Assembly (NCBI GenBank): GCA_018065165.1
Contig: JAGHTV010000438.1
Coordinates: 1 to 5,018 of the forward strand
DNA length: 5,018 nucleotides
From: Candidatus Sodaliphilus fimicaballi
GTDB taxonomy: Bacteria > Bacteroidota > Bacteroidia > Bacteroidales > Muribaculaceae
Reading direction: 5' to 3'
Shown here piece after piece: positions 1 through 5,018 of the stretch. Every line of letters starts with the position of its first letter. Positions within the stretch are counted from its first letter, which is position 1. Both the position numbers and the translations under genes were made by a program. The notes below the pieces were generated by a model, which saw only the letters and a list, made by a program, of their open reading frames with translations, was not told where the DNA came from and did not search any database.

Positions 1-24
1 ATATAAAAATGTACTACCTATATC

Positions 25-66
25 TATAAAAGAAAAACACCCGCTAACTCTTGAGGGTAGTGGGTG
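25..66 (-). terminator. Intrinsic terminator of the left-edge small RNA or leader
   Basis: Read on the minus strand, CACCCACTA (66-58) pairs with TAGCGGGTG (46-38) over 9 bp with one G-U wobble. The loop is 11 nt, and the run TTTTTCTTTT follows at once (37-28). This is a textbook Rho-independent terminator for leftward transcription. The plus strand has no T-run after the stem, so it should act in one direction only. It could end a free small RNA or be the regulated terminator of a leader for a gene beyond position 1. Confidence 0.8.
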
Positions 67-162
67 GCGTCAGGGGCGATGAAGTGTGAGAAACACGCTT
101 GGTGCTTCCAGAGATGTAACAACTATTTAGTAGTTTCTTCATCACTCAGTTTTTCTAAAAAA
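30..162 (-). ncRNA. Candidate structured small RNA or riboregulatory leader, unknown family
   Basis: A consensus Bacteroidetes promoter at 168-198 would start transcription near 161-164, and the terminator at 25-66 would end it near 30, giving an RNA of about 130 nt. The predicted transcript can fold on itself. A perfect 7-bp closing stem GATGAAG/CTTCATC (143-137 with 84-78) encloses a hairpin AACTA/TAGTT (135-131 with 125-121), a weak TGG/CCA hairpin (110-108 with 102-100) and a GTG/CAC hairpin (96-94 with 88-86). That gives a multi-branch junction followed by a C-rich single-stranded segment (about 77-67) and then the terminator. I looked for TPP, cobalamin, SAM, FMN, fluoride, SRP and hammerhead signatures and found none that fit. 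It may be a trans-acting sRNA, a riboswitch or attenuator leader for an unseen gene to the left, or a 32-codon leader-peptide unit (ORF 142-44). Existence of the transcription unit is well supported; its function is unknown. Confidence 0.6.
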
Positions 163-167
163 CTTTG

Positions 168-198
168 CAAAGTTAGTACTTTTTGTTATCATACCAAA
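168..198 (-). promoter_or_regulatory. Bacteroidetes-type promoter of the left-edge RNA
   Basis: On the minus strand a -33 element TTTG (198-195) is followed after exactly 19 bp by TAACTTTG (175-168), a perfect match to the Bacteroidetes -7 consensus TAnnTTTG with consensus spacing. The predicted start is about 161-164. The -7 element overlaps a perfect 14-bp palindrome, AACTTTGCAAAGTT (161-174), which might be an operator or may be chance. Confidence 0.75.
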
Positions 199-340
199 GT
201 TTTTGATGCATTTTTTTTGACATATTTTTATTTTCTGTAATAATCACATCACAAATATACAATGACAACAGCAATTAAAAATCATTTGTGGCAACTAAAC
301 TTTTCTCAATATCAATGGTAGAAAATTCTTAACAGCACGC
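199..340. other. AT-rich intergenic stretch without a recognisable gene
   Basis: No coding frame or RNA family is recognisable here. The only signal is an isolated minus-strand TATATTTG at 259-252, which matches the -7 consensus but has no TTG at the expected -33 distance. It is therefore at best a weak second promoter for the leftward unit. Confidence 0.5.
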
Positions 341-376
341 AAACAAAAAGGGTCACTGTTAATAACACAGCGACCC
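341..376 (-). terminator. Intrinsic terminator downstream of the M3 peptidase gene
   Basis: On the minus strand GGGTCGCTGT (376-367) pairs with ACAGTGACCC (359-350) over 10 bp with one G-U wobble. The loop is 7 nt, and TTTTTGTTT (349-341) follows. It lies 27 bp past the peptidase stop codon and separates that gene from the small transcription unit further left, so the two are probably transcribed separately. Confidence 0.88.
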
Positions 377-403
377 TATAATATTTATTTGTGTATATCT
401 GAG

Positions 404-2491
404 TTACTTGATGATGCCATCGCGACGCATGAGAGCGTCAATCTTGGGCTCACGACCACGGAACTCCTTGAAGAGTTCCATGGGTTCAACTGTTCCTCCT
501 GCCTGAAGCATCTTCTTGAACGCCTTGGCAGTCTCAGCATTAAATATGCCGTCTTCCTTAAACTTTCCAAAAGCGTCAGCATCTAACACCTCGGCCCACT
601 TGTAACCATAGTAACCAGCAGCATAGCCACCAGAGAAGATGTGACCAAACTGGGGTGACATAACACAACCCTCAACGGGTTCAAACACCTTAACCGGTGC
701 CATTGCATCCTGTTCAAACTTCATCACGTCACCATCAAAGGGCTTCTCTTGAGTGTACCAAGCCATATCGAGGAAGCCAAAGCTAAGCTGACGCATACAT
801 GCATAGGCAGCAGCATACTGTGATGATGCAACAACCTTGTCAACGAGTTCCTGAGGAATCTTCTCGCCTGTCTTATAGTGCTTAGCAAAACCATCAAGCA
901 CTTCACGCTCACTATAGAAATTCTCGTTGAACTGAGAGAACAACTCAACGAAGTCGTGGCGAACATTAGTACCGGTGATTGACGAGTATTTGCCCTTTGC
1001 GAGAAGGCCGTGGAGACCATGGCCAAACTCATGAGCGAAAGTTTCAACCTCATAGAAAGTGAGCAATGAAGGCTTAGTCTCAGTGGGCTTGGTGAAGTTC
1101 ATCACGAGAGTAACAAGAGGACGTATCTCGTTGCCATTCTCATCGACACTCTCCTCGCGGAAGTTGGTCATCCAAGCACCAGCACGTTTAGTCTCGCGTG
1201 GGTAGAAGTCGGTATAGAGCATACCCACAAAGTTACCGTCGTTATCGGTAACATCATAGGCCTTAACATCAGGATGATATACTTGGGCATCGTGGTTTTC
1301 AGCAAACTTGATACCATACATCTTGCTTGCCAGACCGAATATGCCCTCTGTAACATTACTCAGTTCAAAGTAAGGACGCAAGAGTTCGTCGTTTACGCTG
1401 TACTTTGCGTCTTTCTCCTTGTCGGCATAATAAGAGTAATCCCAGGGCATAATAGTGATTTTCTTGCCCTCCATCTTTGAAGCAAACTCCTCAAGGCGTT
1501 TCATATCGGCACGCTGCACAGGAGCGTAAGCCTTACGCAGTTGGTTAAGCATGTCATAAACGTGCTTGGTATCCCCCGCCATCTTGCTTGACAAATTGTA
1601 GTCGGCAAATGTCTTATAACCCAAAACCTGAGCAAGAGCCATACGAGTATTTACAATATCCTTTACAATCTGCATATTGCTGAACTCACCCTCGGTGCAC
1701 TGGCTGTTGTACATTTTATAAAGTTTCTCACGCAGGTCGCGACGAGAAGAATACTTCATAAAGGGGCTGTAGCTGGGCACATTCACAGTAAAGAGATATT
1801 CACCCTCACGACCCTTAGCCTTTGCATCGGCAGCAGCAGCCTCAATAGTGCTCTCGGGAAGGCCAGCAAGGTCATCCTTGGTGAGCCACAACTGGAAGCG
1901 AGGCTTGTCCTTAAGGCAATTTTGAGAGAACTTCAAAGTGAGCTCTGTAAGTTTCTTGCTAAGTTCCTTGTACTTGTCGCGATTAGCACCCTCAAGATCG
2001 GCACCACTGCGAATGAAAGACTCACGAGTCTTCTTGAGGAGCATGTAGTCCTCGGCAGTATACTTGCTCTTGTCAAAGTTATCGTAAACAGCCTTTATGC
2101 GCTTCCACAGTTTTTCGTTAAGAGTTACACTATTACTGTGTTCATCAAGGATAGGAGAAACACGCATAGAGATGTCCATGAGAGCGTCGTCGCACTCGGC
2201 CGACAGCATAGGATAGAACACGCCGAGTACACGGTTAAGTGTTTTGCCCGAGCGTTCCATCTTTAAAATTGTGTTCTCAAATGTTGCGGGCTCGGGATTA
2301 TTGGCAATAGCCTGAATCTCGGCTTCATGTTCTTGGATACCTTGCATGATTGCAGGTTCATAATCAGAGATGCTAATTTTATCAAAAGGAATAGCACCGT
2401 GAGTGGTCTTGAAGTCACTCAAAAATACGTTGTCTGCCTTCATTTGAAAAGAAAGCAACACTAAGATTGCTAATAAAATTTTCTTAATCAT
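404..2491 (-). CDS. dcp: Exported M3-family oligopeptidase, peptidyl-dipeptidase Dcp type
   Basis: This is a 695-residue zinc metallopeptidase of family M3 (thimet oligopeptidase/Dcp group), which cleaves short peptides; Dcp members remove C-terminal dipeptides. The zinc site is plain: HEFGH at residues 487-491 supplies two histidines and the catalytic Glu488. Glu516 in the following DFVEL segment is the third ligand, 29 residues after the first histidine as in known M3 enzymes. The C-terminal glycine/tyrosine substrate loop (HIFSGGYAAGYYGY, 617-630) and a family-typical end with MRRDGI are also present. Residues 1-19 form a signal peptide (KK, then a hydrophobic run, cleavage probably after Ala19) with no lipobox cysteine, so I infer a soluble periplasmic or secreted enzyme. 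Length is close to that of E. coli Dcp. The start at 2491 is chosen because it yields the signal peptide; no Shine-Dalgarno is seen. It appears monocistronic, lying between the ssrA terminator and its own. The dipeptidyl versus endopeptidase specificity is inferred only from overall similarity. Confidence 0.92.
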   Translation of the reverse strand: MIKKILLAILVLLSFQMKADNVFLSDFKTTHGAIPFDKISISDYEPAIMQGIQEHEAEIQAIANNPEPATFENTILKMERSGKTLNRVLGVFYPMLSAECDDALMDISMRVSPILDEHSNSVTLNEKLWKRIKAVYDNFDKSKYTAEDYMLLKKTRESFIRSGADLEGANRDKYKELSKKLTELTLKFSQNCLKDKPRFQLWLTKDDLAGLPESTIEAAAADAKAKGREGEYLFTVNVPSYSPFMKYSSRRDLREKLYKMYNSQCTEGEFSNMQIVKDIVNTRMALAQVLGYKTFADYNLSSKMAGDTKHVYDMLNQLRKAYAPVQRADMKRLEEFASKMEGKKITIMPWDYSYYADKEKDAKYSVNDELLRPYFELSNVTEGIFGLASKMYGIKFAENHDAQVYHPDVKAYDVTDNDGNFVGMLYTDFYPRETKRAGAWMTNFREESVDENGNEIRPLVTLVMNFTKPTETKPSLLTFYEVETFAHEFGHGLHGLLAKGKYSSITGTNVRHDFVELFSQFNENFYSEREVLDGFAKHYKTGEKIPQELVDKVVASSQYAAAYACMRQLSFGFLDMAWYTQEKPFDGDVMKFEQDAMAPVKVFEPVEGCVMSPQFGHIFSGGYAAGYYGYKWAEVLDADAFGKFKEDGIFNAETAKAFKKMLQAGGTVEPMELFKEFRGREPKIDALMRRDGIIK

Positions 2492-2538
2492 TGGAATTAA
2501 TATTTTTTTTATTTCTTTATCGTGTGTGAAAATTACTG

Positions 2539-2546
2539 CAAATATA
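2539..2546 (-). promoter_or_regulatory. Candidate -7 box of the peptidase gene
   Basis: TATATTTG on the minus strand (2546-2539) matches the Bacteroidetes TAnnTTTG -7 consensus. It would start an mRNA near 2535 with a leader of about 43 nt before the ATG at 2491. No clear TTG is present at the -33 distance (a C-rich run lies there on the plus strand), so the promoter is either weak or helped by a factor. Confidence 0.4.
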
Positions 2547-2670
2547 CAAAATATTTATGGTATATCCCCCTTTCCTTGCACCCTTTAATATAAAGATGCA
2601 AATTATGCAGATAAAACTACACAATAATAATAAAACTTACTAAACGGATTGAATAAATTATTGAAACAAT

Positions 2671-2702
2671 AAAAAAGCAACCTGATTTTGTCATCAAGTT
2701 GC
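2671..2702 (-). terminator. Intrinsic terminator of ssrA
   Basis: On the minus strand GCAACTTGAT (2702-2693) pairs with ATCAGGTTGC (2686-2677) over 10 bp with one wobble. The loop is 6 nt, and TTTTTT follows (2676-2671), continuing as a T-rich stretch. It begins 9 nt past the mature tmRNA end. Confidence 0.9.
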
Positions 2703-2711
2703 CTTTATCAG

Positions 2712-3108
2712 TGGAGCTGGAGGGGTTTGAACCCTCGTCCAAACGCGGAACTAATAAGCTTTCTACATGCTTAGTCTAGACTTGATTTTCGACCGAAGGC
2801 AGGCTCAAGACTACCAACCTTAGGCTTAGTCTCTAAACTTCGAGAGCAACGCGAGACAAGTTGTTCTCTATCTCCGATACATTAGCACTACCATACCGAT
2901 AAGCCTCGCAGAAAGGGCCACCGGGTAATGTCTCGTCTCAGCCCCTTGGGCTAAGATAAAGCGATCCTACTGTACTTCAGATCAAGCAGCGAGAGCGTAG
3001 TTGTTTTCGCCATTTAGAATTTGCGACGCAGATATTATAGAGCATTAGCGACATAGCTCTGCATGCTTACTTACCACCTCTACACGCTGTCAAAGCCAAG
3101 TCAGCCCC
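2712..3108 (-). ncRNA. ssrA: Transfer-messenger RNA (tmRNA)
   Basis: tmRNA frees ribosomes stalled on broken mRNAs by acting first as an alanyl-tRNA and then as a short mRNA for a degradation tag, working with SmpB. The 5' end GGGGCUG (3108-3102) pairs with the 3' CAGCUCC (2719-2713) to form a 7-bp acceptor stem whose third pair is G-U, the identity mark for alanine charging. The T arm is GAGGG-UUCAAAC-CCCUC (2736-2720). The tag frame reads GENNYALAA followed by a stop (3011-2982), a Bacteroidales-type tag ending in the usual LAA. Length is 397 nt, in the normal one-piece range, with the pseudoknot region between the tag and the 3' domain. Position 2712 supplies the discriminator A; the next bases are CTG, so the CCA tail is not encoded and must be added after processing. 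It has its own promoter (3132-3160) and terminator (2671-2702). Confidence 0.97.
2982..3011 (-). other. tmRNA proteolysis-tag reading frame
   Basis: The frame begins with the resume codon GGC (3011-3009) and encodes G-E-N-N-Y-A-L-A-A followed by TGA (2984-2982). The alanine from charged tmRNA is added before the glycine. The hydrophobic ALAA end is what ClpXP-type proteases recognise on tagged proteins in bacteria generally. Confidence 0.95.
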
Positions 3109-3131
3109 GTGTCAAATTTGTTAAGTGGGTG

Positions 3132-3160
3132 CAAAATTACACATTTTTTTGTAAAAACAA
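3132..3160 (-). promoter_or_regulatory. ssrA promoter
   Basis: On the minus strand TTG (3160-3158) and TAATTTTG (3139-3132) are separated by 18 bp. The -7 element is a perfect TAnnTTTG. Transcription would start near 3125, leaving a 5' leader of about 17 nt that RNase P would remove to give the mature end at 3108. Confidence 0.7.
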
Positions 3161-3164
3161 GTAA

Positions 3165-3190
3165 TTGTCAAAATTTTTTTGGTAATTTTG
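3165..3190 (+). promoter_or_regulatory. Candidate promoter of the DUF4369 lipoprotein gene
   Basis: TAATTTTG at 3183-3190 is a perfect -7 consensus on the plus strand. The nearest TTG upstream (3165-3167) gives a spacer of only 15 bp, shorter than usual, so the -33 part is uncertain. The -7 box ends 7 bp before the ATG at 3198, implying an mRNA with almost no 5' leader. The region also overlaps the upstream side of the divergent ssrA promoter. Confidence 0.45.
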
Positions 3191-3197
3191 TAAATTA

Positions 3198-3815
3198 ATG
3201 AAGCGTTTACATCTCATAACTACCCTATTTATTGCATTATTTATGATGGCCTGCAACAATAATGAGGTCATCCCTACTGGTGCATACCACCTGTCGTGCG
3301 AGCTTTCTAAGGAATTCAGCAAGGACAGTGCCACACTTTACATTGTCGAGACTGACTATGATTGTCTAGCATACGAAGGGTTAAGCATTGCCCATGATAA
3401 CGTCTTCAAGTGGGACGGTCATATCGATGGTGCCCATGCTGCATTTATACGCTTCAAGAACGATAGCATTCCATTCTATTTTATACTTGAACCAGGTACA
3501 ATCAACATTAACATCACGACTCACGGGTGGACAATTGATGGCAGTAAACAAAACCATGCTTACATGCACGCACTCAACAAGCGTCAAAACATAATTGATG
3601 CAAAAAAGGAGTTGTGGAAAAAATACATGGCTCAATGCAACGATTCTACTCTCACTCAAGAACTTGAGACGAAATACCTTGAGCAAGACAGTCTGCTTAC
3701 CGATTCATTGCAACGCTACCTCACATGGCGTATGAAAAAGGGTGACCAAGTTTCTGTTATAATCAAGGAACGACTGTATAAAACATTGACAACTGAGTAT
3801 CAGAAAAAATTTTGA
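3198..3815 (+). CDS. Lipoprotein with a stand-alone DUF4369-like domain
   Basis: This is a 205-residue envelope lipoprotein of unknown function. Residues 1-18 are a signal peptide ending in a lipobox (FMMAC) with Cys19 as the lipidated residue. The following NNNE is only loosely like the acidic surface-export signal of Bacteroidetes, so I cannot say which membrane face it occupies. Residues about 28-120 resemble DUF4369, the N-terminal domain often found in front of thioredoxin-like domains in this phylum: a beta-rich segment, then FILEPGTININI (95-106) and a DGSKQN turn (114-119) where family members usually have an sGTxxN motif. Residues about 120-180 are charged and probably helical. The protein stops where a thioredoxin domain would begin. 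No CxxC motif is present, and the downstream DNA is AT-rich spacer, so this looks like a natural short form rather than a broken gene. The start gives the signal peptide and is the only sensible one; there is no Shine-Dalgarno. The DUF4369 assignment rests on motif resemblance. Confidence 0.75.
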   Translation: MKRLHLITTLFIALFMMACNNNEVIPTGAYHLSCELSKEFSKDSATLYIVETDYDCLAYEGLSIAHDNVFKWDGHIDGAHAAFIRFKNDSIPFYFILEPGTININITTHGWTIDGSKQNHAYMHALNKRQNIIDAKKELWKKYMAQCNDSTLTQELETKYLEQDSLLTDSLQRYLTWRMKKGDQVSVIIKERLYKTLTTEYQKKF

Positions 3816-3924
3816 TGGTTTTTTTCACCTATTTGTTTTCTAATCTAATATTTTTTTATAATTTTACGCAATATTGGAAATAATTTTTAATAAAATAATT
3901 ACTAACTAATTTTTCAAAAAACTT
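3816..3924 (+). other. AT-rich gap between the lipoprotein and TMEM43 genes
   Basis: The spacer is very AT-rich. It has three near-matches to the -7 consensus (TAATTTTA at 3859-3866, TAATTTTT at 3881-3888 and 3907-3914), none with a TTG at proper distance, and no convincing terminator hairpin. Whether the TMEM43 gene has its own promoter here or is read through from the lipoprotein gene cannot be settled from sequence. Confidence 0.5.
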
Positions 3925-5018
3925 ATGGCTTATACTAAAACAACAACCACAAGTTATGGCACACGAGTTGGAAACTCATTCAAGAACATTCTTGTTGGTT
4001 TTCTTATGTTCATCGCCGGTACAGTACTGTTGTGGTGGAATGAAGGTAACTTTGTAAAAACTCAAAAAATGCTCGAAGAGGCACAAGGTAATGCAGTGCA
4101 TGTTGAGAGCGTAGCTAAGGTTGACCCCGCTAACGAGGGCGTTCTTATCCACGCATGTGACAAGGCTATTACAACCGACTCTCTCGTTGACGAGAAGTTT
4201 GGCGTTAGCGCAACTGCAATCAAGATTGCTCGCAAGGTAGAATACTACCAGTGGGTAGAGCACGAGCACACAGAGAAGCGCGACAAGGTAGGTGGTGGTG
4301 AAGAAACCATTACTACTTACACTTACAGCAAGGAATGGGTAAGCACACCCACAAACTCTTCAAGCTTTGAGGATCCCGAATATCGTGGCATCAAGAACGA
4401 TGTTTACATGCAAGTTGAAGAAGGTACTAAGTATGCTGAAAACGTAGCATTTGGTGCTTACAAGCTGAACGAGGGTCTCATCCACGGTATTGGTGGCGAA
4501 ACTGCTCTTGCTGTTAATGCTCCTGAGGAGTACCTCAAGTATCTTGACAAGGAACTCTCTAGAGGTTCAAACAGCGCTGCTGCTGACGAGGATGGTTACA
4601 ACATGGTACACGTTAGCAACAACGTAATTTACCTGGGTAACACTCTTAACGGCAACCAAGTGGGTGACGTTCGCATCACTTTCACATACGTTCCCAACAA
4701 CCAAGCAGTTTCAGTAATCGCTAAGGTACAGGGCGACACTTTCACTCAGTATGTAGCTAAGAATGGCAAGAAGTTCTCACGCATTGAAAATGGCACAAAG
4801 AGCATGGAAGAGATGTTCCAGAGCGCTAACGACGAGAACTCAATGATGACTTGGATCCTTCGTATCGTAGGTATCCTCATCGTTATCGGCGGTCTCAAGA
4901 CTATGTTCGAAATCCTGACCACTCTGCTCAAGGTTCTCCCCTTCCTTGCAAGCATCATGAACTTCGGCGTAGGTGTCATCTGCAGCATCGTAGGGTTTGG
5001 ATGGTCACTCATCATCAT
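3925..5018 (+). CDS. TMEM43/LUMA-family membrane protein, 3' end outside window
   Basis: The open frame starts at ATG 3925 and runs uninterrupted for 364 codons to the window edge. It matches the layout of the TMEM43 (LUMA) family, known in animals as an ER/inner-nuclear-membrane protein and also present in bacteria, where its role is not established. A first membrane segment at about 19-38 is followed at once by the family hallmark WNEG (38-41). A large extramembrane domain (about 42-308) contains EGVLIHA near 71-77, RKVEYYQWVE (103-112) and YSKEW (134-138), typical positions for the family. Several hydrophobic segments follow from about 310 to the edge, fitting the one-plus-three membrane topology. 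By analogy the large domain should face the periplasm. Human TMEM43 is about 400 residues, so probably only the last few tens of residues are missing. Codon use is strongly biased (lysine AAG far exceeds AAA, unlike the preceding gene), which hints at high expression. No Shine-Dalgarno is present. Confidence 0.8.
   Translation, partial: MAYTKTTTTSYGTRVGNSFKNILVGFLMFIAGTVLLWWNEGNFVKTQKMLEEAQGNAVHVESVAKVDPANEGVLIHACDKAITTDSLVDEKFGVSATAIKIARKVEYYQWVEHEHTEKRDKVGGGEETITTYTYSKEWVSTPTNSSSFEDPEYRGIKNDVYMQVEEGTKYAENVAFGAYKLNEGLIHGIGGETALAVNAPEEYLKYLDKELSRGSNSAAADEDGYNMVHVSNNVIYLGNTLNGNQVGDVRITFTYVPNNQAVSVIAKVQGDTFTQYVAKNGKKFSRIENGTKSMEEMFQSANDENSMMTWILRIVGILIVIGGLKTMFEILTTLLKVLPFLASIMNFGVGVICSIVGFGWSLII

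Noticed and set aside
30..142. Possible SRP RNA or known riboswitch on the minus strand, prompted by a GGAAGCACC segment (109-101)
   Set aside because: The SRP core needs a GGUC/GGAAGGAAGCAGCC helix with its paired partner, which is absent. TPP, cobalamin, SAM, FMN, fluoride and hammerhead core motifs were also looked for and do not fit.
724..1053. 109-codon minus-strand open frame inside the peptidase gene
   Set aside because: It is an out-of-frame shadow of the zinc-site region of the M3 peptidase, with low-complexity basic composition and no independent signals.
1922..2266. 114-codon plus-strand open frame opposite the peptidase gene
   Set aside because: It lies wholly antisense to a well-supported gene, has no promoter or family resemblance, and is explained by codon structure of the opposite strand.
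404..3108. Functional link between tmRNA tagging and the adjacent peptidase
   Set aside because: The peptidase has an export signal while tmRNA-tagged proteins are degraded in the cytoplasm, and each gene has its own terminator. Adjacency alone does not support a shared pathway.
3381..3686. 101-codon minus-strand open frame opposite the lipoprotein gene
   Set aside because: It is antisense to a gene with a clear signal peptide and lipobox, and shows no promoter or recognisable domain.
3804..3830. Terminator after the lipoprotein gene formed by A-run and T-run
   Set aside because: The only pairing is A-T homopolymer with no GC core, too weak to call an intrinsic terminator.
4746..5018. Minus-strand open frame entering from the right edge
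   Set aside because: It is antisense to the TMEM43 frame, which has family motifs and membrane segments. The antisense translation is Met/Arg/Pro-rich and typical of a shadow frame.

Overview
The window looks like chromosomal DNA from a member of the Bacteroidales. Three things point there. Its tmRNA encodes the tag GENNYALAA, a Bacteroidales-type tag. Several promoters fit the Bacteroidetes consensus (TTG/TTTG near -33 and TAnnTTTG near -7) rather than the sigma-70 TATAAT type. Intergenic regions are very AT-rich and the start codons lack obvious Shine-Dalgarno sequences. Genus cannot be decided from the sequence alone.

Layout. Positions 1-403 contain no convincing protein gene. They hold a minus-strand transcription unit of about 130 nt with a near-perfect promoter (168-198) and an intrinsic terminator (25-66). 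It is either a small RNA or the attenuated leader of a gene lying left of the window, and it matches no RNA family I recognise. Next comes the terminator (341-376) of a minus-strand gene at 404-2491, which encodes an exported M3-family zinc peptidase of the peptidyl-dipeptidase Dcp type. Upstream of that gene is the tmRNA gene ssrA (2712-3108, minus) with its own terminator (2671-2702) and promoter (3132-3160).

Divergent from ssrA, and separated from it by only 89 bp, is a plus-strand lipoprotein gene (3198-3815) with a stand-alone DUF4369-like domain. Its -7 box ends seven bases before the ATG, so its mRNA may be leaderless or nearly so. After an AT-rich 109-bp gap, a plus-strand gene (3925 to beyond the right edge) encodes a TMEM43/LUMA-family membrane protein, cut off by the window end.

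The genes do not form an obvious pathway. ssrA is housekeeping ribosome rescue, the peptidase probably trims peptides in the periplasm, and the last two genes encode cell-envelope proteins of unknown role. I see no mobile element, CRISPR array or defence island. The parts least explained by known families are the small RNA or leader at the left edge and the bacterial TMEM43 protein at the right edge.
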